This document shows positions 8,484-16,994 of a stretch of DNA of 64,000 nt, piece by piece; position 1 is the first letter of the stretch, and every line of letters begins with the position of its first letter. The position numbers and the translations under genes were made by a program. Below the pieces are notes generated by a model, which searched no databases, had not been told where the DNA came from, and worked only from the letters and a program-made list of their open reading frames with translations. The DNA is from Tenacibaculum skagerrakense (lineage in GTDB: Bacteria > Bacteroidota > Bacteroidia > Flavobacteriales > Flavobacteriaceae): contig NZ_SLXM01000009.1 of assembly GCF_004345825.1 (NCBI RefSeq), forward strand, positions 80,232 to 144,231. The letters are read 5' to 3'.

Positions 8484-9752
8484 TTAGTTGTTTAAATAAT
8501 CTAAAGTTAATTGAGTCATCGTTTTTACACCTAATAACATTCCGCTTTCATCAATTTGAAAATCTGGGGTATGATGAGGATATGGATTTTTATTTCCAAT
8601 AGTTTTTCCTCCTAAAAAGAAATAAAAACCAGGTACTTCTTTTTGGAAGAAAGAAAAATCTTCAGCACCAGTAATAGCTTTAATTAATGTAACATTTTCT
8701 TTTCCAGCTACATTTTGAAGTGTTGGAAGTACTTGTTTTGTTAATTCTATATTATTGTAAGTGATAGGATATCCTTTTGCAATTTCTATGGTTGCCTCAG
8801 CTCTGTATGATTTTGCTATAGCAGGAACCATTTCTTTCATTCGATCATTAATTTGTTTTTGCATACCATAATCTAAAGTTCTGATAGTTCCTATCATTAC
8901 AGCAGATTCAGGAATAATATTGCTTCTAACTCCAGCATCTATTTTACCAACGGTAATAACAGCTCCTTCATTTGTTAAATCTACCTCTCTACTAATAATT
9001 GTTTGAAGTGCATCAATAATTTTTGCAGAAACCATAATTGGATCTATACTCGCCCAAGGTCTAGAACCATGAGATTGCTTTCCTTTTACTTTAATTTTGA
9101 AACTCTGTGAGGCTGCCATTATTCCGCCAGGCTTGTATGTAATCGTTCCAACATCTTGTCCAGAAGAAATGTGTAATCCAAAAATAGCATCTACATCTGG
9201 ATTTTTTAACACTCCTTCTTTTACCATCAATTCAGCTCCACCTTCTTCACCTTCAGGTGCTCCTTCTTCAGCGGGTTGGAAAATGAATTTAACTGTTCCT
9301 TTTATTTTGTCTTTGTTTTTCGCCAAAACTTCTGCAACACCCATTAAAATTGCAATATGAGTGTCGTGTCCACAGGCATGCATTACACCTACATTTTTAC
9401 CTAAATAATTTGATGTAACAGTTGATTTAAAAGGTAAATTGTTTCTTTCAACAACGGGTAATCCATCTATATCTGCTCTTAAGGCTACAACTTTACCTGG
9501 TTGATTACCTTTTAAAATTCCAACAACACCAGTTTTAGCAACATTTTCCTGAGTTTCAATACCTAGCGATTTTAAGTGTTTGGCTATTTTCTTGGCAGTT
9601 TTAAATTCTCGATTTGATAGTTCAGGATTTTGATGAAAATCTCTTCGCCACTCAATTACTTTTTTTTCTATAGCTTCACAATCTTTATTTAATTCTTGTG
9701 AGAAAGTTGTAATTGAAATTAATAATAATAGAAGGGTTGTATATTTTTTCAT
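8484..9752 (-). CDS. M20-family amidohydrolase, exported
   Basis: The 422-residue protein belongs to the N-acyl-L-amino acid amidohydrolase/hippurate hydrolase group (M20D). A signal peptide (MKKYTTLLLLLISITTFSQ) predicts a periplasmic or secreted enzyme. Metal-site motifs are present: MHACGHDTHIAILMG, QPAEEGAPEGEEGG, a HGSRPW dimerisation-domain turn, and a C-terminal TGAEDFSFF plus PHHTPDFQIDE. It probably hydrolyses N-acyl amino acids or amino-acid conjugates; the substrate cannot be read. It starts 1 bp after the DUF3307 gene stops, so it is probably part of that operon. Confidence 0.88.
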   Translation of the reverse strand: MKKYTTLLLLLISITTFSQELNKDCEAIEKKVIEWRRDFHQNPELSNREFKTAKKIAKHLKSLGIETQENVAKTGVVGILKGNQPGKVVALRADIDGLPVVERNNLPFKSTVTSNYLGKNVGVMHACGHDTHIAILMGVAEVLAKNKDKIKGTVKFIFQPAEEGAPEGEEGGAELMVKEGVLKNPDVDAIFGLHISSGQDVGTITYKPGGIMAASQSFKIKVKGKQSHGSRPWASIDPIMVSAKIIDALQTIISREVDLTNEGAVITVGKIDAGVRSNIIPESAVMIGTIRTLDYGMQKQINDRMKEMVPAIAKSYRAEATIEIAKGYPITYNNIELTKQVLPTLQNVAGKENVTLIKAITGAEDFSFFQKEVPGFYFFLGGKTIGNKNPYPHHTPDFQIDESGMLLGVKTMTQLTLDYLNN

Positions 9753-9753
9753 T

Positions 9754-10470
9754 TTAAAATAGTTGAATTACATTTTTATAAATAAGTCCAGCAAGTATAG
9801 CCAAACCAAAACTTATTAATGTTCCAATAAGTATATATTCTGTTAATTTTCTGTCTTTGGCTGTGGTTAAATCTCCAAACCTAAAAATAGATTTTGCAGC
9901 AAGTAAAAAACCTACACCTTCCCATTTATCAAATATAATAAACATAAATACGAATAGGCGTTCTAGTATTCCGATATATTTACCAGCTTCTTTTAATGAT
10001 TGTTTATGATCTAATTTATCTTTTTCAGGTTCCCATTGCTTTACAATTAGTTGAATTAGAATTGGAGCAACAAAAACAATAAATAAGATAGCTGTAATTA
10101 GCAATACTACTTTCTCAGTAAATATTTTTGAAAAATCAATTTCAAATGGTTTTGTGATATACGTGGCTAATCCTAAAAAAAATAGGTGCAGTAGTTGATC
10201 TCCAAAAAATAAAATAGTAGATTTTATCTTATTTTGAAGATATAATTTACTTATATCTATTAGGTAATGAGAAACAATTACTACGGGTAACGCGATCCAA
10301 AATTTAGGATTTAATAAAGCTATGAAGATTAAAAATATAGCATGAACTCCAATATGAGCGTATAGCTTATTGGATTTAATTTTATATTTCATTTTGTTCT
10401 TAACCCATGAGGTAGGTTGTAAAACAAAGTCTCCTAAAATGTGGACTAATAGTAGTTGAATAAAAAGCAT
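9754..10470 (-). CDS. DUF3307 multi-spanning membrane protein (SatE-like)
   Basis: The 238-residue integral membrane protein has about six hydrophobic segments. It opens with the DUF3307 signature (LLLVHILGDFVLQPTSWVKNKM, residues 6-27), followed by HIGVHAIFLIFIALL and HYLIDISKLYLQ. The start codon overlaps the satD stop (TAATG), showing translational coupling. In Streptococcus the SatD and SatE proteins form a similar pair linked to acid tolerance, but the biochemical function remains unknown. The pairing with a putative DNA-binding SatD suggests a regulator-membrane protein module. Confidence 0.8.
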   Translation of the reverse strand: MLFIQLLLVHILGDFVLQPTSWVKNKMKYKIKSNKLYAHIGVHAIFLIFIALLNPKFWIALPVVIVSHYLIDISKLYLQNKIKSTILFFGDQLLHLFFLGLATYITKPFEIDFSKIFTEKVVLLITAILFIVFVAPILIQLIVKQWEPEKDKLDHKQSLKEAGKYIGILERLFVFMFIIFDKWEGVGFLLAAKSIFRFGDLTTAKDRKLTEYILIGTLISFGLAILAGLIYKNVIQLF

Positions 10471-11084
10471 TATGGTTGGTTAATTTTTTCGTTGATTTTT
10501 TTTCTATAATATTGCTCTAATTTAAGAATCTCTTCGAATCCTGATCGTTTTCCTCTTTTACTTATTCCTGCTTGTGATATGTTGAGTAGTTCGCCTAAAC
10601 CGGTTTGATTTAACTCAGGATGTTCTATAGACGTACTCACAAATTCAGCTGAATTAGCGGTCCAATAATCCATGGTAAGAAGCGCTAAACTCAAAGATAT
10701 ATTTAAAATTTCATCGATTTCTTTCCAAGGTGATTTTATGGCAATACTTTGTTTTTTTAACAGTTTATCAAAAGAGTAACCAGAATTTATAAAAGCTTCT
10801 CCATTTGATTCTGTGATGTTATCAGCATCAAAACTTTTCTCTCCAATTCCGATTGCTAACCTAACGTCCAAATCGTTAATTTGTTTTATAGAAGCCTTAA
10901 TTCTTAAACAAGCCACTACAGCATCTTCAGCCTTGGTTTCAAGTTGAAAACTATCGCCTCTATAAATTTCCCAGTATTTTGGAGTTGTATTTATAGATGA
11001 CAGTATTTTTTTTAAATTTGACAACCATTTTTCTACTGGTTCATTCCTTGAGTTGATAATATCTCCAGTAATTACTGCAATCAT
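10470..11084 (-). CDS. SatD-family protein with C-terminal helix-turn-helix
   Basis: The 204-residue protein starts with the SatD signature MIAVITGDIINSR. Its middle (YRGDSFQLETKAEDAVVACLRIKASIKQI; LAIGIGEK) resembles a nucleotidyl-cyclase-like fold, which is an impression only. The C-terminal part (LGELLNISQAGISKRGKR, about 163-180) reads as a helix-turn-helix. It is the first gene of a minus-strand run with DUF3307, M20 and the 170-residue protein. Two near-identical 18-bp palindromes lie 37-82 bp upstream, suggesting that SatD binds its own promoter. Confidence 0.78.
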   Translation of the reverse strand: MIAVITGDIINSRNEPVEKWLSNLKKILSSINTTPKYWEIYRGDSFQLETKAEDAVVACLRIKASIKQINDLDVRLAIGIGEKSFDADNITESNGEAFINSGYSFDKLLKKQSIAIKSPWKEIDEILNISLSLALLTMDYWTANSAEFVSTSIEHPELNQTGLGELLNISQAGISKRGKRSGFEEILKLEQYYRKKINEKINQP

Positions 11085-11120
11085 AGTAATGTGATTTTAT
11101 GTAAATATATGATTTTTTTT

Positions 11121-11166
11121 ATAACCTTTTAAAGTTATTTTTAAAATTATAACCTTTATTAGTTAT
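11121..11166 (-). promoter_or_regulatory. Two operator-like 18-mers upstream of satD
   Basis: ATAACCTTTTAAAGTTAT (11121-11138) and ATAACCTTTATTAGTTAT (11149-11166) are direct copies, 28 bp apart, of the same palindrome ATAAC-N8-GTTAT. A -7-like TATATTTA lies nearer the gene (about 11103-11110, minus strand), so the copies cover the upstream promoter region. They are candidate binding sites for the helix-turn-helix of SatD. Confidence 0.55.
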
Positions 11167-11309
11167 ATTTTAATTTATTCCTTTTTTAAGGAATAATAAT
11201 ATTGGAGTTGTAAAGATTAAATTGTGGATAAAAAGTAGCTTTTTATAATGTGCACAGTAGAAATAGTGGTAAATTTAACACCTTTGAATACTTATCAAAT
11301 TTATATTCT

Positions 11310-13634
11310 TTGAATACTTATTTAGAACAACTTAACGAACCACAGAGAGCGGCTGTATTACAAAAAGACGGTCCGATGATTATCATAGCAGGAGCAGGTT
11401 CTGGTAAAACAAGAGTACTAACATTTAGAATAGCCTACTTAATGGAACAGGGAGTAGACTCGTTCAATATATTAGCTCTTACGTTTACGAATAAAGCTGC
11501 TCGAGAAATGAAGGAAAGAATCGGTAAAGTAGTAGGATACAGCGAAGCTAAGAATTTATGGATGGGAACATTCCACTCAGTTTTTGCTAGAATTTTAAGA
11601 GCTAAAGCAGATAAACTTGGGTATCCATCTAACTTTACAATTTATGATACGCAAGATTCTGTACGATTAATAACATCAATAATCAAGGAAATGAATCTTG
11701 ATAAAGACCGTTATAAACCAAAACAAATATTAAGCAGAATCTCTTCGTTTAAAAATAGTTTAATCACGGTTCGAGCGTATTTTAATAATTCAGATTTACA
11801 GGAGGCCGATTTAATGGCAAGTAGACCTAAAACGGGTGATATTTATAAAGAATACGTAGAACGTTGCTTCAAATATGGAGCGATGGATTTTGATGATTTA
11901 TTGTTGAGAACCAATGAGCTTTTAGCAAGATTCCCTGATGTATTAGCAAAATATCAAGATCGATTTAGATATATTTTAGTAGATGAGTACCAAGATACAA
12001 ACCATTCTCAGTATTTAATAGTGAGAGCTTTAGCAGATCGTTTTCAGAATATTTGTGTGGTAGGAGATGATTCTCAGAGTATTTACGCTTTCCGTGGTGC
12101 TAACATTCAAAACATCTTAAACTTCCAAAAGGATTATCCAGATGTAAAAACATTCAAATTAGAACAGAATTATCGTTCTACAAAAAACATTGTAAATGCT
12201 GCGAATTCTGTAATCGCAAAGAATAAAACACGTTTAGATAAAGAAGTATGGACAGCTAATGATGATGGAGGTTCTATTAAAGTAATGAGAACTATTTCTG
12301 ATGGAGAAGAAGGTCGTTTTGTAGCGCAATCTATTTTCGATAATAAAATGAACAATCAACTTACTAATGAGGAGTTTGCTATTTTGTATCGAACAAATGC
12401 ACAGTCAAGAGCTATAGAAGATGCGCTTAGAAAGAAAGATATAAAGTATAAAATTTATGGAGGAATTTCGTTTTATCAACGTAAGGAAATAAAAGATTTA
12501 CTTTCATATTTACGATTATTGATTAACCCAAATGATGAAGAGGCGCTAAAGAGAGTAATTAATTATCCTGCAAGAGGAATTGGGCAAACTACAATTGATA
12601 AGTTAACCATTGCTGCAAATCATTACAAGAAATCCATTTTTGAAGTAATTCAAACATTACCTCTTTTAGATGTCAACGTAAATGCAAGCACTAAAACCAA
12701 GCTAGAGAATTTTGCTAATATGATTCAGCGTTTTCAAATAGAAGCACAAACAAAAAATGCTTTTGAAGTAGCTGATTTAGTGGTAAAACAAACGCAATTA
12801 GTTAAAGATTTACAAAAAGATGGAACACCTGAAGGAGTAAGTAAAGTAGAAAACGTTCAAGAATTATTAAATGGTATTAAAGATTTTATTACAGATAAAA
12901 TAGAAACAGGCGAAGATGCATCGCTACCAATATTTTTGGAAGATGTTGCATTAGCTACCGATTTTGATTCTGATAAAAAAGACGAAACACCACGAGTGTC
13001 TTTAATGACAATTCACTTGGCAAAAGGATTAGAATTTCCATACGTTTATATAGTAGGTTTAGAGGAAAATTTATTCCCATCTGCTATGAGTATGAATACC
13101 AGAAGTGAATTAGAAGAGGAGAGGAGATTATTTTATGTAGCGTTAACTAGAGCTGAAAAACAGGCCTATTTAACCTATGCACAAACGCGTTATCGTTGGG
13201 GAAAGTTAACAGATGGTGAACCAAGTAGATTTTTAGAAGAAATTGATGATCAATATTTAGAATATATTGCGCCAAAGTTACCAGAACCTTCTGCGAATAG
13301 ATTTATAGATGCAAGCTTGTTTGAAGACGCTCCTAAAAAAATCCGCTTTCAAAAACCAATACAGAAAAAAAGAAAAGAGTTCTTGTCAAATAAATCTGGA
13401 GATTTAATACCTCCAAAAGGTAAAATGAAAAAGGTTTCAGAAGTAAGTTCAAAAACCAATTTATTTGATGGAGAAGTGGTTGTTGGAAATATTGTTGAAC
13501 ACAATAGGTTTGGCAAAGGAGAGGTAATAGCATTAGAAGGAAAAGGTCCAAACAAAAAAGCAGAAATTCAATTTGCCACAGCAGGAAAGAAAAAACTATT
13601 ATTACAATTTGCAAAATTGAAGGTAATTGGCTAA
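11310..13634 (+). CDS. ATP-dependent DNA helicase, PcrA/UvrD type
   Basis: This superfamily 1A 3'-5' helicase is used in repair and in resolving replication-transcription conflicts. Motifs: Q-motif LNEPQRAAV, Walker A AGAGSGKTR, VDEYQDT (motif II), VGDDSQSIYAFRGA (III), EQNYRS (IV), MTIHLAKGLEF (V) and VALTRAEKQ (VI). The last 60 residues (IVEHNRFGKGEVIALEGKG) form the Tudor-like PcrA C-terminal domain. I chose TTG at 11310 (MNTYLEQLNEPQ) because family members start about seven residues before the Q-motif. An upstream GTG at 11250 would add 20 residues without family support. A 14-bp direct repeat (CTTTGAATACTTAT) at 11282 and 11308 spans the start. Confidence 0.9.
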   Translation: MNTYLEQLNEPQRAAVLQKDGPMIIIAGAGSGKTRVLTFRIAYLMEQGVDSFNILALTFTNKAAREMKERIGKVVGYSEAKNLWMGTFHSVFARILRAKADKLGYPSNFTIYDTQDSVRLITSIIKEMNLDKDRYKPKQILSRISSFKNSLITVRAYFNNSDLQEADLMASRPKTGDIYKEYVERCFKYGAMDFDDLLLRTNELLARFPDVLAKYQDRFRYILVDEYQDTNHSQYLIVRALADRFQNICVVGDDSQSIYAFRGANIQNILNFQKDYPDVKTFKLEQNYRSTKNIVNAANSVIAKNKTRLDKEVWTANDDGGSIKVMRTISDGEEGRFVAQSIFDNKMNNQLTNEEFAILYRTNAQSRAIEDALRKKDIKYKIYGGISFYQRKEIKDLLSYLRLLINPNDEEALKRVINYPARGIGQTTIDKLTIAANHYKKSIFEVIQTLPLLDVNVNASTKTKLENFANMIQRFQIEAQTKNAFEVADLVVKQTQLVKDLQKDGTPEGVSKVENVQELLNGIKDFITDKIETGEDASLPIFLEDVALATDFDSDKKDETPRVSLMTIHLAKGLEFPYVYIVGLEENLFPSAMSMNTRSELEEERRLFYVALTRAEKQAYLTYAQTRYRWGKLTDGEPSRFLEEIDDQYLEYIAPKLPEPSANRFIDASLFEDAPKKIRFQKPIQKKRKEFLSNKSGDLIPPKGKMKKVSEVSSKTNLFDGEVVVGNIVEHNRFGKGEVIALEGKGPNKKAEIQFATAGKKKLLLQFAKLKVIG

Positions 13635-13718
13635 AAATCTATTATTCGATTCTGTTAATATAACTTACATCCAATACTAGAAAACTGACAATTAATCCTT
13701 ACTTTGCGATAAATAAAC

Positions 13719-14354
13719 ATGAATATGACGTTTGATTTAGAATATAACTCAGAAAGAACAACATTAATTATCCCAGAATATGGGAGACATATACAAAAAC
13801 TGGTTGATCATTGCGTAAGTCTTGCTTCAAGAGAGGAAAGAAATACAATGGCTAAAGCTATTATAGACGTAATGGGAAATTTACAGCCGCATTTAAGAGA
13901 TGTGCCTGATTTTAAGCATAAACTTTGGGATCAATTACATATAATGTCTGATTTTAAATTGGATGTTGATTCTCCTTATGAGCAACCTTCACAAGAAGAA
14001 CTTAGAGAAAAGCCAGAGCCTATGCCATATCCAAAATCTGCCTCGAAGTATCGTTTTTATGGTACCAATATACAAACGATGATAGATGTAGCGTTAACTT
14101 GGGAAGAAGGAGATATGAGAGAAGCATTAGCTTTTGCAATTGCTAATCATATGAAGAAATGTTACCTAAATTGGAACAAAGACCATGTTGAAGACGAAGT
14201 AATTATAGAACATCTTTATGAGTTAACAGATGGTAAAATTAATTTTAAAGGTAGAGAGGATGAGTTAGTTGATGAAAAGAATATTCAAAAAACAAGGACT
14301 ACTCAAGGAAAGAAAAAAACAAACAATAAAAATTCTAAAAATAGAAAAAAGTAA
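13719..14354 (+). CDS. DUF4290 protein
   Basis: The 211-residue soluble protein has the features of DUF4290: ERTTLIIPEYGRHIQKLVDHC near the N-terminus, SREERNTMAKAIIDVMGNLQPHLRD, and SKYRFYGTNIQTMIDVAL. The tail is very basic (KKTNNKNSKNRKK), as often seen in nucleic-acid-associated proteins. Its stop is immediately followed by the murA start (0-bp gap), indicating co-transcription. The function is unknown; the linkage to murA hints at envelope growth. Confidence 0.82.
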   Translation: MNMTFDLEYNSERTTLIIPEYGRHIQKLVDHCVSLASREERNTMAKAIIDVMGNLQPHLRDVPDFKHKLWDQLHIMSDFKLDVDSPYEQPSQEELREKPEPMPYPKSASKYRFYGTNIQTMIDVALTWEEGDMREALAFAIANHMKKCYLNWNKDHVEDEVIIEHLYELTDGKINFKGREDELVDEKNIQKTRTTQGKKKTNNKNSKNRKK

Positions 14355-15668
14355 ATGGCGTCATTTAAAATAGAAGGAGGGCATAAACTTAAAGGAGTAA
14401 TAACACCACAAGGAGCAAAAAATGAAGCGTTGCAAGTAATTTGTGCGGTTTTATTAACTCCAGAAAAAGTAGTGATAAACAATATTCCTGATATTATTGA
14501 TGTAAATAAATTAATCTTTATTCTTGGTGAATTAGGAGTTAAAATAGAAAGATTGGGAGCTAATTCATATAGTTTTCAATCTGATGAAATTAATTTAGAA
14601 TATTTAGAAAGTGCTGATTTTAAAAGAGATGGAAGTTCTCTAAGAGGCTCTATAATGATTGTTGGGCCGTTATTAGCTCGTTTTGGAAAAGGGTATATTC
14701 CACGTCCGGGAGGAGATAAGATAGGTAGACGTCGTTTAGATACACATTTTGAGGGTTTTATCAACTTAGGAGCTAAGTTTCGTTATAATAAAGAAGAATA
14801 TTTTTATGGTGTAGAAGCAGAAAGTGGCTTAACAGGTTCTGATATGCTTTTAGACGAAGCATCAGTTACAGGTACAGCTAACATTATAATGGCTGCTGTC
14901 TTAGCTAAAGGTACAACAACCATTTATAATGCAGCTTGTGAGCCTTATATTCAACAATTATCTAAAATGTTGAATAGCATGGGGGCTAAAATTTCTGGTG
15001 TTGGATCTAATTTATTAACTATTGAAGGTGTTGATAGTTTAAAGGGGTGTGAGCATCGTATTTTACCTGACATGATTGAAATTGGAAGTTGGATAGGAAT
15101 GGCTGCGATGACAAAATCTGAGTTGACAATCAAAGATGTAAGCTGGAAAGATTTAGGACAAATACCAAATGTTTTCAGAAAACTTGGTATAAATTTAGAA
15201 AAAAGAGGAGATGATATTTACATTCCTGAACAAGAGAGTTATGAAATTCAGAATTACATAGACGGTTCTGTATTGACAGTTGCTGATGCTCCTTGGCCAG
15301 GCTTTACTCCAGATTTATTGAGTATTGTACTTGTAGTTGCTACTCAAGCAAAAGGTACTGTTTTAATTCATCAAAAGATGTTTGAAAGTCGCTTGTTCTT
15401 TGTAGATAAGTTAATTGATATGGGAGCCAAAGTTATTTTATGTGATCCACACAGGGCTACAGTAATTGGTCATAATTTTGAAAGCCAATTAAAAGCTACC
15501 AAAATGACTTCTCCTGATATTCGTGCTGGTATTTCTTTATTGATTGCGGCTTTATCTGCAAAAGGAACTAGTATCATTAATAATATTGAACAAATTGATA
15601 GAGGTTATGAACGTATTGTTCAAAGATTAACTGCAATAGGAGCAAAAATTGAAAGAATAGAAGATTAA
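14355..15668 (+). CDS. murA: UDP-N-acetylglucosamine 1-carboxyvinyltransferase (Asp variant)
   Basis: MurA transfers enolpyruvate from PEP to UDP-GlcNAc, the first committed step of peptidoglycan synthesis, in the cytoplasm. The 437-residue protein shows the substrate-binding GAKNEAL (residues 20-26) and a GPLLARFGKGYIPRPGGDKIGRRRLD active loop. The catalytic Cys of E. coli MurA (Cys 115) is replaced by Asp 121 (GAT, 14715-14717). The same exchange is known in mycobacteria and chlamydiae, where it keeps activity but prevents alkylation by fosfomycin. It is the second gene of an operon with DUF4290 and ends at a terminator. Confidence 0.95.
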   Translation: MASFKIEGGHKLKGVITPQGAKNEALQVICAVLLTPEKVVINNIPDIIDVNKLIFILGELGVKIERLGANSYSFQSDEINLEYLESADFKRDGSSLRGSIMIVGPLLARFGKGYIPRPGGDKIGRRRLDTHFEGFINLGAKFRYNKEEYFYGVEAESGLTGSDMLLDEASVTGTANIIMAAVLAKGTTTIYNAACEPYIQQLSKMLNSMGAKISGVGSNLLTIEGVDSLKGCEHRILPDMIEIGSWIGMAAMTKSELTIKDVSWKDLGQIPNVFRKLGINLEKRGDDIYIPEQESYEIQNYIDGSVLTVADAPWPGFTPDLLSIVLVVATQAKGTVLIHQKMFESRLFFVDKLIDMGAKVILCDPHRATVIGHNFESQLKATKMTSPDIRAGISLLIAALSAKGTSIINNIEQIDRGYERIVQRLTAIGAKIERIED

Positions 15669-15689
15669 TCTACTTAAGAGATATTACAA

Positions 15690-15721
15690 AAAAAAAGCAT
15701 CTGATTTATCAGATGCCTTTT
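15690..15721. terminator. Bidirectional terminator after murA
   Basis: GCATCTGA/TCAGATGC (15697-15716) with a TTTA loop is flanked by an A run upstream and a T run downstream. It also ends the convergent peptide gene. Confidence 0.8.
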
Positions 15722-15742
15722 TCATAAGTAAAAAATTAATTT

Positions 15743-15946
15743 TTACATTGTTTCATGACAAGTGTAAACTTGAGGACAAGCAATAAATTTCTGGCAATAT
15801 AAAGGTCCAGTAACTCTACCTGCGCAGTCACATCCGCACTTGCTTAAATCTACGTTACCAATTAAACCGATTCCTCCATTTACTTCTTGTTGTTGTGCTT
15901 TACTAAGTTTAGTAGCACCTTGTACATTTAAAATTGATTTTTTCAT
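15743..15946 (-). CDS. Double-glycine-leader, cysteine-rich peptide precursor
   Basis: The 67-residue peptide (from ATG 15946; an in-frame TTG lies 9 bp upstream) starts with a bacteriocin-type leader, MKKSILNVQGATKLSKAQQQ then EVNGG. Such leaders are cut after GG by C39-peptidase ABC exporters. The predicted 42-residue core begins IGLIGNVDLSKCGCDCAG and holds six Cys and no Lys cluster. No maturase, C39 exporter or immunity gene lies in the window, so it is an orphan precursor that may be served in trans. The product type is unknown: disulfide-rich bacteriocin, signal or RiPP. Confidence 0.7.
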   Translation of the reverse strand: MKKSILNVQGATKLSKAQQQEVNGGIGLIGNVDLSKCGCDCAGRVTGPLYCQKFIACPQVYTCHETM

Positions 15947-15955
15947 AATTCCCAA

Positions 15956-16284
15956 GGGACTTTAAAAATTAATATTTGATTAAACTCTCATAAAAATAGC
16001 AAAGCAAAGTCTTACAAAAGTGACATCACCTGAAAAATTTATGTTAAAAAATGTAGTGAAGGTTTAAATTATTAATATCCAAATATTTGACACGGGTGTT
16101 TTGTAATCGAAATTTTAAAAGTATTTTTTTGATATTAAAGAGGGAGGAATTCTTCTTCCTGAGATAAGCTTCTTACATAAAGTAAAAAAATGAGTTTTGT
16201 AAACCTTATTTTATTCAGTAAAGATGTTAACCAATTAATTCAATCTGTTTTGATTTTTATGTAATTCTTAATAAAAAGTAGCTT
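15956..16284. other. AT-rich intergenic region without recognised gene
   Basis: About 330 bp lie between the peptide precursor and the grpE control region. No ORF or RNA with recognisable features was seen. A short imperfect hairpin (AGGAA/TTCCT near 16145-16165) may be incidental. Confidence 0.5.
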
Positions 16285-16285
16285 G

Positions 16286-16326
16286 TGTCAATGTGGCACT
16301 ATTTACGTAATGGCAGTATTCTTGCT
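16286..16326 (+). promoter_or_regulatory. Sigma-54-like promoter and palindrome upstream of grpE
   Basis: TGGCAGTATTCTTGCT (16311-16326) matches the RpoN -24/-12 consensus (TGGCAc-N5-TTGCw) with correct spacing. It predicts a start near 16336, 27 bp before the grpE ATG. Just upstream, TGTCA-ATG-TGGCA (16286-16298) is a TGnCA repeat that could be an activator site. No CIRCE element was found. Confidence 0.55.
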
Positions 16327-16362
16327 AAATATGTAAGAGAAAATACAAAGAAATTATTTACA

Positions 16363-16926
16363 ATGAGTAAAGGTGAATATACTAAAGAGGACGAAATAAG
16401 AGATGCTATCGAGAACGATGAGTTAAAGGTAAATCTTGAAAATAGTAGTAATGATAAGGAAGAAGAGAAGAAAGAAGAACCTTCAACAGAAGATTTATTA
16501 CAAGTAGAGAAAGATAGATATTTACGTCTTTTTGCTGAATTTGAAAACTATAAAAAAAGAACTACTAAAGAAAGAATTGAGCTTTTCAGAACGGCAAATC
16601 AGGAATTAATGACAGTTTTACTGCCAGTTTTGGATGATTTTGAAAGGGCATTGACACATATTGAAGATGATAAAGAGGCAGAAGAGTTAAGAAAAGGTGT
16701 ATTGTTAATATACCAAAAACTTCTTAAGACATTAGAACAAAAAGGTTTAGTGGCTATTGAAGTAAAACAAGGTGATGATTTCAATCCAGATACTCACGAG
16801 GCAATTACACAAATTCCTGCACCATCTGATGATTTAAAAGGAAAAATTATAGACTGTGTAGAGAAAGGATATAAGCTAGGAGATAAAATAATTCGTCACC
16901 CAAAAGTGGTGGTGGCTCAATCGTAA
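16363..16926 (+). CDS. grpE: GrpE nucleotide-exchange factor
   Basis: GrpE releases ADP from DnaK. The 187-residue protein (start MSKGEYTKEDEIRD) has an acidic, coiled-coil N-terminus (EEEKKEEPSTEDLLQVEKDRYLRLFAEFENYKKRT), the four-helix core and the C-terminal beta-wing (HEAITQIPAPSDDLKGKIIDCVEKGYKLGDKIIRHPKVVVAQ). An in-frame GTG at 16285 would extend the protein by 26 residues. That stretch runs through the sigma-54-like promoter and is unlike GrpE, so the ATG at 16363 is preferred. dnaJ follows 68 bp downstream behind a hairpin; dnaK is not in the window. Confidence 0.93.
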   Translation: MSKGEYTKEDEIRDAIENDELKVNLENSSNDKEEEKKEEPSTEDLLQVEKDRYLRLFAEFENYKKRTTKERIELFRTANQELMTVLLPVLDDFERALTHIEDDKEAEELRKGVLLIYQKLLKTLEQKGLVAIEVKQGDDFNPDTHEAITQIPAPSDDLKGKIIDCVEKGYKLGDKIIRHPKVVVAQS

Positions 16927-16935
16927 ACAATGATG

Positions 16936-16986
16936 AATTATCAATTATTAATTATCAAGTGAATTGGTAATTGATAATTGTCAATT
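16936..16986 (+). repeat. Long imperfect hairpin between grpE and dnaJ
   Basis: Two 23-nt arms (16936-16958 and 16964-16986) are complementary with four mismatches around a 5-nt GTGAA loop; the outer 12 bp AATTATCAATTA/TAATTGATAATT include a perfect run. It has no T run and so does not look like a terminator. It may be a small palindromic repeat of the REP/MITE kind, or an mRNA processing or stability element. Confidence 0.6.
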
Positions 16987-16994
16987 GAAAGAAT

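Noticed and set aside
11250..11309. GTG start extending the helicase by 20 residues
   Set aside because: The extension is not like family N-termini; TTG at 11310 gives the expected distance to the Q-motif.
13333..13614. Minus-strand frames opposite the helicase C-terminus
   Set aside because: They are antisense shadows; the plus-strand frame encodes the conserved PcrA C-terminal domain.
16081..16300. CIRCE/HrcA element before grpE
   Set aside because: No TTAGCACTC-N9-GAGTGCTAA-like inverted repeat is present.
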